DNA of 64,000 nucleotides from Microbacterium ureisolvens (GTDB taxonomy: Bacteria; Actinomycetota; Actinomycetes; Actinomycetales; Microbacteriaceae). A model generated the notes under the pieces. It was given only the letters and a program-made list of their open reading frames with translations, was not told where the DNA came from and ran no database searches. Shown here piece after piece: positions 42,923 through 52,978 of the stretch. Location: assembly GCF_019511645.1 (NCBI RefSeq), contig NZ_JAEUAX010000005.1, forward strand, positions 186,001-250,000, read 5' to 3'. Each line of letters begins with the position of its first letter. Within the stretch, counting starts at the first letter, position 1. Both the position numbers and the translations under genes were made by a program.

Positions 42923-43981
42923 TCACGCGCGCGGTCCGGTGCTGCCCCGCACGATCAGGCGGGTCGGCAACGGGCCGTCGTCGTTCTCATCGACGTCGTT
43001 GCCGAGTTGGGAGAGCACCTTCTCGACGGCCCTCTCCCCTGCTCGCTCGAGCTGCGCCTGCACCGTCGTCAGCGGCGGCACGATCAGCTCGCTGCCGAAG
43101 ATGTCGTCGAAGCCCGCGACACTCAGCGCCCCGGGCACGTCCACGCCCGCGGACGCGGCCGCCTGCATGAGGCCGATCGCCATCAGGTCGTTGAAGGCGA
43201 TGACCGCGGTCGCGCGCGCGGCGAGCACTCGGCGCAGGGCCGCACGGCCTCCCTCGATGGTGGGAATGTTCGGCCCGATCTCGACCATTCCGCACTCGAG
43301 GCGCTCAGCGGCGTCGAGAAGCGACTCCCACCGACGACGGCTGATCCAGGACGTCTCGGGACCCGCCAGGTAGACGATCGACGTGTGACGCAGCTCGACG
43401 AGATGGTCCATCATCGCGTTGACACCGCTTTCGAGGTCGGGGAGGACTTCCTCGACGGCGCCGACGCGACGGTTGATGAGCACCATGGGCTTGCGCTGGG
43501 CGAGCGCCCCGATCTTCTCGTCGGCCAGACGTGTCGTGGCCAGCACCAGGCCGTCCACGCTGGGCAGCATGCGGGAGATCGCCTGCTCCTCCGCCTGCCC
43601 CGACTCCTGCGACTCGGCGATCACCAGGGTGTAGCCCGCGCGCGCGGCAGCGTGCTCGGCCCCCCGCACGATGCCGAACACGACGGGGTTGGTGATGTCG
43701 GCGACCAGCAGCCCGATCGTCTGGCTGCGTCCGGTCGGCAGTGCCCGCGCCATCGGGTTGAATCTGAAGTCGAGCCGCTCGGCGGCGTCGCGGATCTTCG
43801 CCCCGGTCTTCTCGCTGATGCGGCCCGGCTTGCTGAGGGCCCGGGAGACGGTCGACGGATTGACTCCGGCGAGCTCGGCGACGTCGTAGATCGTCGCCGC
43901 GCCGCCTCGACGCCGGATGCGAGCGACGAGTTCGGGAGGCGGCGCCTCGCCCGATCTCGTGATGGTGTCGTCAGCGTGCAC
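42923..43981 (-). CDS. LacI-family regulator (second of two related regulators)
   Basis: The start GTG 43981 overlaps the gluconokinase stop by 11 bases; an upstream TTG at 44014 is a poorer choice. The 352-residue product carries TIYDVAELAGVNPSTVSRAL and NPMARALPTGRSQTIGLL, then the sensor domain with VIAFNDLMAIGLMQAA. The head sits about 30 residues in, later than usual. It is the last gene of the long transporter-gusA-manD-gntK unit, so it is probably the autoregulated repressor of the glucuronide genes. Confidence 0.92.
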   Translation of the reverse strand: MHADDTITRSGEAPPPELVARIRRRGGAATIYDVAELAGVNPSTVSRALSKPGRISEKTGAKIRDAAERLDFRFNPMARALPTGRSQTIGLLVADITNPVVFGIVRGAEHAAARAGYTLVIAESQESGQAEEQAISRMLPSVDGLVLATTRLADEKIGALAQRKPMVLINRRVGAVEEVLPDLESGVNAMMDHLVELRHTSIVYLAGPETSWISRRRWESLLDAAERLECGMVEIGPNIPTIEGGRAALRRVLAARATAVIAFNDLMAIGLMQAAASAGVDVPGALSVAGFDDIFGSELIVPPLTTVQAQLERAGERAVEKVLSQLGNDVDENDDGPLPTRLIVRGSTGPRA

Positions 43982-44522
43982 GCGCGTCCAACCATCCCCG
44001 CGCGGCACGCGCAAGATCGGCGACCGGCGCAGTCACGTCCAGGGCGACTCCCACCTCGTCGTCTCCCAACGGCTGGAGCGTGTCGAGCTGAGAGCTCAGC
44101 AGGGCAGGCGGCATGAAATGCCCCTCGCGACCGCCGGCGCGGGCGGCCAGCAGTTCGGGAGACCCCGTGAGGTGGACGAAGACCACGCCTGGCGCCGCGT
44201 CTCGAAGCCGGTCGCGATACGACCGCTTGAGCGCCGAGCACGCGACCACCGTCCGCTCGGCGTCGGTGATCGTCGCTGCGACGGCATCCAGCCACGGCCA
44301 TCTGTCCTCGTCCTCCAGGGGGATGCCTGCCGCCATCTTCGCGACGTTCGCGGCCGGGTGCAGGTCGTCGGCATCCACGAATCGTGCGCCGATCAGACGC
44401 GCGAGCTCGGCGCCGACCGACGACTTCCCCGACGCCGAGACACCCATGACCACGACGCGAGCGCGGGCGGCAGCATCCGCTCGTCCGTCCTCGCCCGCGC
44501 TCACGAGCAGCTCACCAGTCAT
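43971..44522 (-). CDS. gntK: Gluconokinase (GntK type)
   Basis: This 183-residue kinase has the P-loop GVSASGKSS (27-35), then [34 protein letters not shown], the signature block of thermoresistant gluconokinases, and [13 protein letters not shown]. It phosphorylates D-gluconate to 6-phosphogluconate with ATP. Its start overlaps the ManD stop by 11 bases. Within a glucuronide operon a KDG kinase would be expected; gluconokinase implies that a gluconate is also produced, or the enzyme serves a broader acid pool. Confidence 0.92.
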   Translation of the reverse strand: MTGELLVSAGEDGRADAAARARVVVMGVSASGKSSVGAELARLIGARFVDADDLHPAANVAKMAAGIPLEDEDRWPWLDAVAATITDAERTVVACSALKRSYRDRLRDAAPGVVFVHLTGSPELLAARAGGREGHFMPPALLSSQLDTLQPLGDDEVGVALDVTAPVADLARAARGWLDARAR

Positions 44523-45750
44523 GGACAGTGCCGTCCGCGAGCCGGTTGTACGGCAGGTAGGCCTGCTCGTAGGGGTACTTGCCGGCCTCGTCGATGTTCA
44601 GCTCGACACCTAGTCCGGGCTTATCACCCGGGTGCAGGAATCCGTCGTTCCAGGTGAAGGACTGCTCGAAGGTCTGGTCGGTCTTCTCACCGTGGCGCAT
44701 GTACTCCTGGATGCCGAAGTTGTGGATCGCGAGGCCCAGGTGCATCGCGGCGGCCATTCCGACTGGCGAGATGTCGGTCGGACCGTGCATGCCCGACTTG
44801 ATCTGATACTGCGACGCGTAGTCGAGCACCTTCTTCAGGTGCGTGATGCCGCCGGTGTGGGTGACAGCGGAGCGGACGTAGTCGATGAGCTGCTCGCGGA
44901 TGATCTGCTGGTAGTCCCAGACGGTGTTGAAGATCTCGCCGATCGCGAGCGGCGTGGTGGTGTGCTGACGCACGAGGCGCAGCGCCTCCTGGTTCTCGGC
45001 GGGCGTGCAGTCCTCGAGCCAGAACAAGTCGTACGGCTCGATCGACTTGCCGAGCTTCGCCGCCTGGATCGGCGTGAGCCGGTGATGGGCGTCGTGCAGC
45101 AGCGGCAGCTCGGACCCGAACTCGTGGCGCACCGCCTCGAACACGGTCGGGATGTGGCGCAGGTAGGAGCGGGTGTCCCAGTCCTCCTCCGCGGGGAACG
45201 CGCCGCGCTGAGCGGGTTCGTGGTCGTAGCGCACACCCGTATTCGCTTCGAAGGTCGCGTTCGAGGCGATCCCGTAGATCGACTTCAGGCCGGGCACGCC
45301 GGTCTGCACGCGGATCGCCCTGTAGCCCTGTTCCTGATGCGACCGGATGCTGTCGAACAGTTCGGGGAGCTCCTTGCCAGACGCGTGTCCGTAGGCGAGC
45401 AGGCCGGTGCGAGACGCGCCGCCGAGCAGCTGGTACACCGGCATGCCTGCGGCCTTGCCCTTGATGTCCCACAGCGCCATGTCGACGGCGGCGATCGCCG
45501 CCATGGTGACGGGGCCGCGGCGCCAGTAGGCGCTGCGGTACAGGAACTGCCAGGTGTCCTCGATGCGCGACGCGTCGCGCCCGATGAGCAGCTGGGCGAC
45601 ATGGTCCTTGAGGTAGGCGACGACCGCCAGCTCGCGTCCGTTGAGGGTGGCGTCCCCCAATCCCGTGACACCGTCGGACGTCGTGAGCTTCAGGGTCACG
45701 AAGTTACGGTCGGGGCTGGTGACGATGACTTCGGCTTTGTCGATGATCAT
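44512..45750 (-). CDS. manD: D-mannonate dehydratase, enolase superfamily (ManD)
   Basis: The 412-residue protein starts [19 protein letters not shown] and ends [15 protein letters not shown], both conserved ends of the ManD family. [31 protein letters not shown] carries the first metal ligands, followed by IGEIFN and the [16 protein letters not shown] segment. It dehydrates D-mannonate to 2-keto-3-deoxy-D-gluconate with Mg2+. Because the paralogous D-gluconate dehydratases of this family look very similar, substrate preference is supported mainly by the linked UxaC and UxuB genes. Confidence 0.9.
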   Translation of the reverse strand: MIIDKAEVIVTSPDRNFVTLKLTTSDGVTGLGDATLNGRELAVVAYLKDHVAQLLIGRDASRIEDTWQFLYRSAYWRRGPVTMAAIAAVDMALWDIKGKAAGMPVYQLLGGASRTGLLAYGHASGKELPELFDSIRSHQEQGYRAIRVQTGVPGLKSIYGIASNATFEANTGVRYDHEPAQRGAFPAEEDWDTRSYLRHIPTVFEAVRHEFGSELPLLHDAHHRLTPIQAAKLGKSIEPYDLFWLEDCTPAENQEALRLVRQHTTTPLAIGEIFNTVWDYQQIIREQLIDYVRSAVTHTGGITHLKKVLDYASQYQIKSGMHGPTDISPVGMAAAMHLGLAIHNFGIQEYMRHGEKTDQTFEQSFTWNDGFLHPGDKPGLGVELNIDEAGKYPYEQAYLPYNRLADGTVHDW

Positions 45751-45769
45751 GGGAATGCTCCGCTCGGTG

Positions 45770-47563
45770 TCAGGATTCGGTTCCGGGCTTGCGGCCGTCG
45801 AGCCCGCGCCAGCGGCGGCGCAGTGCGAATGCGGCTGACTTCGGCTTGCGGTCCCGCGTGAAGATGCCCTTCTTGTTGCCCCCCACTCGGTGCAGGCCAT
45901 TGGTCGTCGCGAAGTCCGAGAAGTTCCAGACCTGCTCGCCGACGAACTGCGGGAAGCGGTCGAACACGCGGTGGTACATCTCCAGCAGGTCGGTCTGGTA
46001 CTCCTCGGTCCAGACCTGGTCCCAGACGGAGTGGAGACCCGGCATGGTGTCGGCACCGTACTCGGTCATCATGATGGGCTTGCCCGTCCGGTCGACCCAG
46101 CCCTGGATATCGCCCTGCAGGTAGAGCTCGGCCGTCGCGAGATCGCCGGCGTTGATGTACCAGCCGTAGTAGCGATTCATGCTCACCACGTCGAACAGGT
46201 CGACGATCTGGTCGTTCTTGAACGTCGCGAACATGACCAGCGAGTAGGTGAGCGGACGCGTCGGATCGAGCTCGCGCGCGAGGTTCACGAGCGGTTCGAA
46301 GTACTCGCGCGAGCCGTCCTCGTTCGACGCCGGCTCGTTCGCGATGCACCACATGACCACAGACGGGTGGTTCTTGTCGCGGCCGATGAGCTCGCGCAGG
46401 TGCTGCGCGTGCGCGGCCTGCGTCGCGGCACCGGCGTACTGCTCCGAAAACGTGGGAAAGGGCGGCGTGCCGCTCAGACCGCCCACGACGCCCATGTTGA
46501 GTCCGACGGCCGCGGTCTCGTCGATGACGACGATTCCGTGCCGGTCGGCGAAGTCGAGGACGTCTTCGGCGTACGGGTAGTGCGAGGTACGGAACGAGTT
46601 CGCCCCCGACCACTCGAGAAGCTGGAAGTCGTGCACCATGTAGGCGTTGTCGTGGCCCTTGCCGCGGATCGCGGTGTCTTCGTGCTTGCCGAAGCCGGTG
46701 AAATAGAACGGCTCGCCGTTGATGAGGAACTCGTGGCCGCGCACCTCCACGGTGCGCACGCCGACCACGACGGGGTACGAGTCCACGACTGTGTCGCGCT
46801 GCACCGCCTCCACGGTCAGTTCGTAGAGATAGGCGGCCCCCGGCTTCCACAGCACGACGTCGGGTACCTGGAGAGCACCCTCGAGCCCCGAGCCCTCCGC
46901 GACGACGGCGCCGGCCGCATCCGTCACCCGCACGCGCACGTCAGCGTCGCCCACGACCTCGACCCGGTAGTCGACAATGCCGGTCGAGCCCTCGAAGCCG
47001 GTCACGACGGTGACGTCGTCGATGCGCGTGGCCGGCAGCGAGTACAGCCACACCGATCGCGCCAGCCCGGCGTAGTTGTAGAAGTCGTGGAAGTACGTCT
47101 GGACGCGCTTGCCCGTCATGCCGACCTCGATCTTGCCGGGCGGGATCGTCTCCTTCGAGAGATCTGCGCTCACGGCGACCGTCAGCCGGAAGGCGCCGCC
47201 GGCCTCGACGGCGTCGGTGATGTCGATGTCGAACGGCGTGTACCCGCCGACGTGCTCCCCCACGAGCGCGTCGTCCACGTACACCCGCGCCGCATGCGTG
47301 GCCGCATCGAACCGGAGCAGGATGCGTTCGCCGCCCCAGCCGCGCGGCACGCGAACCTCGCGCTGGTAGTAAACCCATCCGACGTGGTCGCGAATCTCAG
47401 GATCGGTGAACAGATCGTTGTAGCTCGCGGGCACGGCGGCCTCGAGCGGCGAGTCGAGCGCCGCGATCCACGGCTGCTCGGCCAGTCGCGTGTCGATCCC
47501 GAACCGCCAGACGCCGTCCAGACTCACGAGTTCACGGGTGGGGGTGGGCGTGGGCTTGAGCAT
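45770..47563 (-). CDS. uidA: Beta-glucuronidase, GH2
   Basis: The 597-residue protein follows E. coli UidA almost segment by segment: VWYYQREV-type jelly roll, [53 protein letters not shown]. The acid/base is Glu410 in CIANEPAS and the nucleophile Glu501 in TEYGADT. Asn563 and Lys565 in [16 protein letters not shown] form the N-x-K carboxylate-recognition motif. No signal peptide. It releases D-glucuronate from imported glucuronides. ManD follows 19 bp downstream and the importer ATPase lies 55 bp upstream. Confidence 0.97.
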   Translation of the reverse strand: MLKPTPTPTRELVSLDGVWRFGIDTRLAEQPWIAALDSPLEAAVPASYNDLFTDPEIRDHVGWVYYQREVRVPRGWGGERILLRFDAATHAARVYVDDALVGEHVGGYTPFDIDITDAVEAGGAFRLTVAVSADLSKETIPPGKIEVGMTGKRVQTYFHDFYNYAGLARSVWLYSLPATRIDDVTVVTGFEGSTGIVDYRVEVVGDADVRVRVTDAAGAVVAEGSGLEGALQVPDVVLWKPGAAYLYELTVEAVQRDTVVDSYPVVVGVRTVEVRGHEFLINGEPFYFTGFGKHEDTAIRGKGHDNAYMVHDFQLLEWSGANSFRTSHYPYAEDVLDFADRHGIVVIDETAAVGLNMGVVGGLSGTPPFPTFSEQYAGAATQAAHAQHLRELIGRDKNHPSVVMWCIANEPASNEDGSREYFEPLVNLARELDPTRPLTYSLVMFATFKNDQIVDLFDVVSMNRYYGWYINAGDLATAELYLQGDIQGWVDRTGKPIMMTEYGADTMPGLHSVWDQVWTEEYQTDLLEMYHRVFDRFPQFVGEQVWNFSDFATTNGLHRVGGNKKGIFTRDRKPKSAAFALRRRWRGLDGRKPGTES

Positions 47564-47618
47564 CGATGGCCTTCCTGCGCTTCTCTGCGCTGTAACGGTT
47601 CGGGAGATCAGAGGTCGA

Positions 47619-48440
47619 TCACGCCGCCAGCAGCCGGCGACGGTCCTCGCGCCGCTGCTGCTGGACGACCGGGTCGGCCACCGGCGCCGCCAGCAGCAGC
47701 CGCTGCGTATAGGGGTGGTGCGGTGTGGACGTGACCGTCGCGGCGGGACCGGTCTCGACGATGTCGCCCCGGTAGAGGACGGCGACCCGGTGGCTTATGT
47801 GGCGGACGACCGAGAGGTCGTGCGACACGAAGAGATACGCCACCCCGGTGGATCGCTGGATCTCGATGAAGAGGTCGAGAACGCGCTCCTGCGTGGACAG
47901 ATCGAGGGCGCTCACCGGTTCGTCGCAGACGATCAGCTTCGGCTGGGGAGCGAGCGCCCGCGCGATGGCGACGCGCTGGCGCTGCCCACCCGAGAACTCG
48001 CGCGGCAGGCGATCCGCGGCGTCCGCAGGTAGCCCGACCTGGTCGAGCAGGGTGCGCACCCTCGCCCGGGCATCCTTCGCGGTGGCTCCCTGCACCACCA
48101 GCGGCTCCGCGAGGATGTCCCCGATGGTGAGCGAGGGGTTCAGCGAGGTGTACGGGTCTTGGAAGACGACCTGGATGTCCTTGCTGAGGCGCCGGCGCGC
48201 CCGCGGGGTGAGGCGGCTGATCGTCTCGCCCTGAAACGAGATCTCACCACCTGAAGGCTTGACCAGACCGAGCACCGCGCGACCGATCGTCGTCTTGCCC
48301 GACCCCGACTCACCGACGAGACCGAGTGTCTCGCCCGGCGTGACATCGAGGGAGACCCCGTGCAGTACTTCGACGGGCTTCGCGCGCCATCCCCGGCCGG
48401 GGAAACTGACCCGAAGGTCGGCGATCTTGAGGAGGCTCAT
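47619..48440 (-). CDS. Oligopeptide-type ABC importer ATPase (DppF/OppF-like)
   Basis: The 273-residue protein starts at ATG 48440 (overlapping the fused permease-ATPase gene). Walker A is GESGSGKTT, the Q-loop VFQDPYTSLNP, signature FSGGQRQRV, Walker B LIVCDEP and the switch histidine in FVSHDLSVVRH. The DppF/OppF tail HPYTQRLLLAAP is present. It is the second ATPase of the importer and probably powers uptake of glucuronides, not peptides, given the genes it is tied to. Confidence 0.93.
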   Translation of the reverse strand: MSLLKIADLRVSFPGRGWRAKPVEVLHGVSLDVTPGETLGLVGESGSGKTTIGRAVLGLVKPSGGEISFQGETISRLTPRARRRLSKDIQVVFQDPYTSLNPSLTIGDILAEPLVVQGATAKDARARVRTLLDQVGLPADAADRLPREFSGGQRQRVAIARALAPQPKLIVCDEPVSALDLSTQERVLDLFIEIQRSTGVAYLFVSHDLSVVRHISHRVAVLYRGDIVETGPAATVTSTPHHPYTQRLLLAAPVADPVVQQQRREDRRRLLAA

Positions 48441-50233
48441 CCGACGGCTCCTTCCGATGCCGCAGCGACCGGCGCGTCGGAGCGGACCACGCTCTCGTCG
48501 AGGATCGCGCCGAGCAGCATCCTGGTGTACTCGTGCTGGGGATTGCGGAAGATCTCCATCGCCGGCCCCGCTTCGACGACGGCGCCCTTCTGCATCACGA
48601 CGATGCGGTCGCAGATGTCGGCGACGACGCCGAAGTTGTGGGTGACGAGCAGGATCGCCATGTCGAGTTCCGCCTGAAGATCGCGGAGCAGATCGAGGAT
48701 CTCGGCTTGAACCGTCACGTCGAGCGCCGTCGTGGGCTCGTCGGCGATCAGCAGCTTCGGCCCGCTCGCGACCGCACCGGCGATGAGCACGCGCTGCGCC
48801 ATGCCGCCGGAGATCTGGTGCGGGTAGGAGTCGAAGGTGCGCTGAGGGTCGGCGATGCCGCAACGCTCCAGCAGGGCGAGCACGCGCTCCTTCGCCTCCT
48901 TCTTCGAGATCTTCAGCGCCGCGCGCACACCCTCGACGAGCTGCGCGCCGACCCGGTATGACGGATCGAGATTCGACATCGGCTCCTGCGGGATGTACGC
49001 GATCGCCTTTCCGCGGAGCGGCCGCATCTCGGCGTCGCTCAGTCCGACGAGCTCCTCGCCGTCGAAACGGATCGAGCCGCGGGTGATGACCGCTTCGGGA
49101 GGCAGCACGCCCAGGCTCGCGAAGGCGGTCTGGGTCTTTCCCGATCCAGACTCTCCGACCAGCCCCACGACCTGACCACGCGCGATCGACAGCGACACGC
49201 CTCGGACGACCTCGCGGGGGTCGCCGCTGGGACCCCGGTAGGCGATGCCGAGATCGGCGATGTCGAGCAGTCCCGTCCCCGCAACTCGGCCGGCGGTCCC
49301 CTCACCTGCCACGCGCTGTCCGTCGCCGACCTTGACCGGCGTGGGTTTGGAGCCCTCGAGCGTGTCGCGCAAGGCGTTGCCGAGCAGCACGAGCGCTGCG
49401 GTGATGACGCCGAGCATGAGGCTCGGCCACAGGAACTGCGTCGGCGCGATATAGAGGTTTCGGAAGCCGGACGAGATCATCGCGCCGAAGCTCGGGATCT
49501 GCAGCGACCCGACGCCGAGGAACGCAAGCCCCGACTGGACCGCGATCGCGGAGCCGGCGAGGAAGGCGGCGGCGATGATGATCGGCCCGCGCACGACGAA
49601 CAGGACGTGTCGGCCCAGGATCCGCAGATCGCCCAGGCCCGATACACGAGCGGCGTCGACGTAGAGCTCGTTCTTCACCCCGACGACGAGGTTGCGGACG
49701 ATCCGGTAGATCCCCGGAGACAGCAGCACACCGAAGATCAGCATGGTGAAGCGGTAGTCCCCGCCCGTGACGGGCATCAGGATGATCAGCAGCAGGATGC
49801 CGGGGAACGTCATGATGAGACTGAACAGCCACTCGGTCGACGCCCGCGTGACCGATCCGAAGTAGCCGCCGACCAGCCCCGCGACCACACCGACGATGAG
49901 CGCGACGCCGGCGCCGATGAGGGCCGAGATCGCCGCAGTGTTGATGGAGTGCAGCAGTCGTGTCCAGATGTCGCGCCCCGTCTCGTCGGCTCCGAGCGGG
50001 TACCCCGGAGTGCCGACGGGCGCGTTGACCATCGCGAGATCCGCGTCGTTCGGCCCATGCTGGGTGAGGACGGGAGTGAGGATGCCGAGCAGGAAGATGG
50101 CCAGCAGGATGCCCGTCGTGATGACGAACTGCGGGTCCTTGAGCAGCCGCCTCCACATCGGCGTCCGCGAGGCGGTCGCCGCGTCTTCGAGGGCGACGAT
50201 GAGCTCGGTGCTGGGCGCCGTCATCTCATTCAT
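48437..50233 (-). CDS. Fused permease-ATPase of oligopeptide-type ABC importer (DppC-DppD)
   Basis: This 598-residue protein joins two subunits. Residues about 25-300 are a DppC-type permease (six helices, [18 protein letters not shown] motif and the EAA-like [19 protein letters not shown] loop). Residues about 330-580 are a DppD-type ATPase with Walker [30 protein letters not shown], Walker B LLIADEP and the peptide-family tail [11 protein letters not shown]. The linker is about 30 residues. A TTG at 50257 overlapping the previous stop by four bases is an alternative start. Confidence 0.93.
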   Translation of the reverse strand: MNEMTAPSTELIVALEDAATASRTPMWRRLLKDPQFVITTGILLAIFLLGILTPVLTQHGPNDADLAMVNAPVGTPGYPLGADETGRDIWTRLLHSINTAAISALIGAGVALIVGVVAGLVGGYFGSVTRASTEWLFSLIMTFPGILLLIILMPVTGGDYRFTMLIFGVLLSPGIYRIVRNLVVGVKNELYVDAARVSGLGDLRILGRHVLFVVRGPIIIAAAFLAGSAIAVQSGLAFLGVGSLQIPSFGAMISSGFRNLYIAPTQFLWPSLMLGVITAALVLLGNALRDTLEGSKPTPVKVGDGQRVAGEGTAGRVAGTGLLDIADLGIAYRGPSGDPREVVRGVSLSIARGQVVGLVGESGSGKTQTAFASLGVLPPEAVITRGSIRFDGEELVGLSDAEMRPLRGKAIAYIPQEPMSNLDPSYRVGAQLVEGVRAALKISKKEAKERVLALLERCGIADPQRTFDSYPHQISGGMAQRVLIAGAVASGPKLLIADEPTTALDVTVQAEILDLLRDLQAELDMAILLVTHNFGVVADICDRIVVMQKGAVVEAGPAMEIFRNPQHEYTRMLLGAILDESVVRSDAPVAAASEGAVG

Positions 50234-50253
50234 GAGGGTTCCACGTTCGTCGC

Positions 50254-51195
50254 TCAATGGACTCTCGCTTTCGGGTTCAGCCAACCGTTGGCCAGGTCCG
50301 TGAGGAGGTTGACCACGGTGACGAGCAGCACGCCGAAGGCGGTGATGCCCATGATCACAGGGATGTCGCCCTGGAGCGACGCGTTGAAGGCGAAGCTGCC
50401 GTAGCCGGGCAGCGCGAAGACGTTCTCGATGATGAGCGCGCCGCCGAACATGGCGATGAACTCCAGTGACATGACCGTCAGCGCAGGGCTCGCCGCGTTG
50501 CGGAGCGCATGCCTGACCACGATCGAGGTGGTCGACACTCCGCGGGTACGGAGAGTGCGCACGTAGTCGCGGCGAAGCTCGTCGATCATGCGACCGCGCA
50601 CCTGGGCCGCCATATTCGCCACGCCGCCGATGGTGAGCACGATCACCGGAATGGTGATGCTGCGCGCCCAGGCGGCCGGATCCTCGCCGGGAGGCGTGTA
50701 GCCGGTCGCCGGAAGCCATTTGAGCTGCACCGCGAAGATCACCACCAGGCCGATGGCCAACAGGAGCCCGGGGATGATGTAGCCGATGAGGGAGATCCCC
50801 TGGGACACGCGGTCAGCCGCTCCGCCGCGCGACGCAGCCCAGACACCGAGGATCGTCGACATGATCACGGTCAGGATGAGGGCGGGCAGGATCACGGACA
50901 GTGTGACGGCGAGGCGCTGCAGCACCGTGGGGGCCACGGGAAGAGAGGTGTACACCGAGGTGCCGAAGTCGCCCTGGACGGCTCCCGCGAGCCAGTTGAA
51001 GTACTGAGCCACGACGGGCTGGTCCCACCCCTTGGACTGCATGAGAGCCTCGGTGGTCTCGGGGGTCGCCGACTGGCCGAGGATCGTCTTCGCGACGTCC
51101 TGGAAGGAGGTGCTCAGCAGAAGGAAGGTGATGAAGGTCACCAGCACCGCGAGCACGAGGCCGGCACCGAGCCGGCGCAGGATGTACGAGGTCAT
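50254..51195 (-). CDS. Oligopeptide-type ABC importer permease (DppB-like)
   Basis: The 313-residue protein begins MTSYILRRLGAGLVLAVLVTF, the standard DppB/OppB opening, and has six membrane helices with the EAA-type loop DYVRTLRTRGVSTTSIVVRHALRNA. ATG 51195 has AGGGAACGACG upstream. It pairs with the permease half of the fused protein 20 bp downstream. Confidence 0.92.
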   Translation of the reverse strand: MTSYILRRLGAGLVLAVLVTFITFLLLSTSFQDVAKTILGQSATPETTEALMQSKGWDQPVVAQYFNWLAGAVQGDFGTSVYTSLPVAPTVLQRLAVTLSVILPALILTVIMSTILGVWAASRGGAADRVSQGISLIGYIIPGLLLAIGLVVIFAVQLKWLPATGYTPPGEDPAAWARSITIPVIVLTIGGVANMAAQVRGRMIDELRRDYVRTLRTRGVSTTSIVVRHALRNAASPALTVMSLEFIAMFGGALIIENVFALPGYGSFAFNASLQGDIPVIMGITAFGVLLVTVVNLLTDLANGWLNPKARVH

Positions 51196-51253
51196 CGTCG
51201 TTCCCTGGGATCGGTCCGGGGATGCGGGCGGGTGCCCCCATCCCCGGACGGCA

Positions 51254-52813
51254 TTACTCGCTGACGCCGAACTGGCGCACGGTGGGGACGGAGCGGCCGT
51301 CGTCGATGACGACGATGCCGTCACGAGCGGCCCACGTTCCACCGACGAAGACGATCGGCGCCTCGAAGGCCTGGTCGACGGCGTACGCGTTGAGCTCCTG
51401 GTAGGCCGGGAGCGCCGCGTCGAAGTCGACCGTCGTGTTGATGGTCTCGAACAGCGCGTCGATCGTCGGATCGGTGTAGCCGCGCGGGTTGGAGTAGCCG
51501 CTCGTGCTGTAGTGCGACGCCGCGTCCGCCGGGTCCGAATTGAATCCGGTGATCTGGAAGCTGAGCGGGTAGTCGCCCGACAGGTGGGCGGACTGCGCCT
51601 GCTGCGGCGGCACCGGCACCCATTCCAGCGTCAGACCGATATCGGCGAACGCCTGCGTGAAGGTCGGTTCGAGCGAGGTCGACAGGAACGTGCTCGGGAT
51701 CTGGAAACTCTCGCCGGCGCAGCCCGCCTCCTCGACGAGTTCGGCGCCCTTCTCGGGGTCGTAGTCGTAGGTCTCGTTGAGCTCCTCGTCGTAGACCTGG
51801 CCAAACGGGCTGAAGACCTGCTCCGTCACCTTGCCGACGCCGGCAAAGAGACCTTCGAGCACGCCCTCGCGGTCGATGGCGTAGTTGATCGCCTGACGCA
51901 CGCGCTGGTCGCCGAGGCATGGCCACTGCTCGCCCCCGCGATCGAGGATGTCGAGGTAGGCCACGGCCTGGGCCTCGATCGGCTGGATGGCATACTCGTC
52001 GCCGAGCTGGCCCAGCAGCTGCGTCTGCACGGTCCCCGCGTTGATCTCTCCTGCCTGCAGCGCGTTGAACGACGCCGTCGGGTCCTGCAGCACCCGCACC
52101 GTGAAGGTCTTGAACGGGATCGCGTCCGCGTTCCAGTAGTCGTCGCGTTTGTTCAGGACGTAGGTGCTGCCCGGCACGGTCTTCGTCGTGTCAAGCGTGA
52201 ACGGACCGGAGCCCACGGGATCGGTCGCGGTGCGCTCGTCGTCGATCGTCGCCGGATCGCCGATCGCGCCCGTGCTCTGTGCGAGGTTGGCGAGGAACTG
52301 GGGGTCGAAATGCGTGAAGTGCACGACGACGGTGAGGTCGTCTTCGGCGGTGACGTCGGAGACGGCGCCGTACTTGACCTGCACGATCCCGGGGGTGTTC
52401 TTATTGCGAAGCATCGTGGTGACGACAGCGTCGGCGTTCACGGGGTCGCCGCTGCTGAAGGTCATTCCTTCGCGCAGCTTGAGCGTCAGCTCGGTGCCGT
52501 CTTCGTTGTACTCCCAGCTCTCGGCGGCGTTAGGAATGAGCTCGCCGGTGTTGTTCTCCTTCGCCAGCAGCGTGTCGAGGATCGACGACCAGACGAACAT
52601 CTGCTGCCCGTCGACGAGCTGTGCGGGGTCGAGCGAGTTCGGCCCCGATACCGCCGCGATGGCGAGGTCCTTCTCCACGACGGGGCTGGAGGACCCGCTC
52701 GGTGCGGCGTCCGGGGAGCCGGCGCAGGCCGACAGGGTCAGCACGGCCGTCAGCGTCGCAGCGCACGCGAATGCGAGACGGCGCGGCATGCGGCCGGGGC
52801 GGGAAATCGACAT
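51254..52813 (-). CDS. Lipoprotein substrate-binding protein, oligopeptide family 5
   Basis: AAAGGAG precedes ATG 52813 and gives 519 residues. A lipoprotein signal ends TLTLSAC-type (VLTLSACAG). The mature protein has the SBP_bac_5 layout: WEYNEDGTELTLKLREGMTFSSGDPVNADAV and a long lobe with DQRVRQAINYAIDREGV. Family 5 proteins bind peptides, nickel chelates or oligosaccharides; the operon partners point to a glucuronide or oligosaccharide. Operator C is 113 bp upstream. Confidence 0.93.
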   Translation of the reverse strand: MSISRPGRMPRRLAFACAATLTAVLTLSACAGSPDAAPSGSSSPVVEKDLAIAAVSGPNSLDPAQLVDGQQMFVWSSILDTLLAKENNTGELIPNAAESWEYNEDGTELTLKLREGMTFSSGDPVNADAVVTTMLRNKNTPGIVQVKYGAVSDVTAEDDLTVVVHFTHFDPQFLANLAQSTGAIGDPATIDDERTATDPVGSGPFTLDTTKTVPGSTYVLNKRDDYWNADAIPFKTFTVRVLQDPTASFNALQAGEINAGTVQTQLLGQLGDEYAIQPIEAQAVAYLDILDRGGEQWPCLGDQRVRQAINYAIDREGVLEGLFAGVGKVTEQVFSPFGQVYDEELNETYDYDPEKGAELVEEAGCAGESFQIPSTFLSTSLEPTFTQAFADIGLTLEWVPVPPQQAQSAHLSGDYPLSFQITGFNSDPADAASHYSTSGYSNPRGYTDPTIDALFETINTTVDFDAALPAYQELNAYAVDQAFEAPIVFVGGTWAARDGIVVIDDGRSVPTVRQFGVSE

Positions 52814-52925
52814 GTATCCAGACTCCTTTGAATGAATGCGGTGGCCGTGCAACCGCTTGACAGATTCTTCGGGCGAAGAGTCACACGGTGTGCGTCGAGG
52901 CAAGTAAACCACCCAGTTGCCGTGG

Positions 52926-52941
52926 TGACAACCGATTGCCA
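52926..52941. promoter_or_regulatory. Operator C of the shared motif
   Basis: TGACAACCGATTGCCA matches TGRCAAYCGRTTGYCA at 16 of 16 positions. It lies upstream of the binding-protein gene that begins the ten-kilobase importer-gusA-manD-gntK-LacI transcription unit, 38 bp past the end of the UxuB-type gene. Confidence 0.76.
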
Positions 52942-52978
52942 AGATTGTTTTTAAACGTATCCGTTTCGTGATCCTCGC

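Noticed and set aside
45890..47734. 614-residue plus-strand open frame opposite uidA
   Set aside because: The minus strand encodes a clear beta-glucuronidase with both catalytic glutamates.
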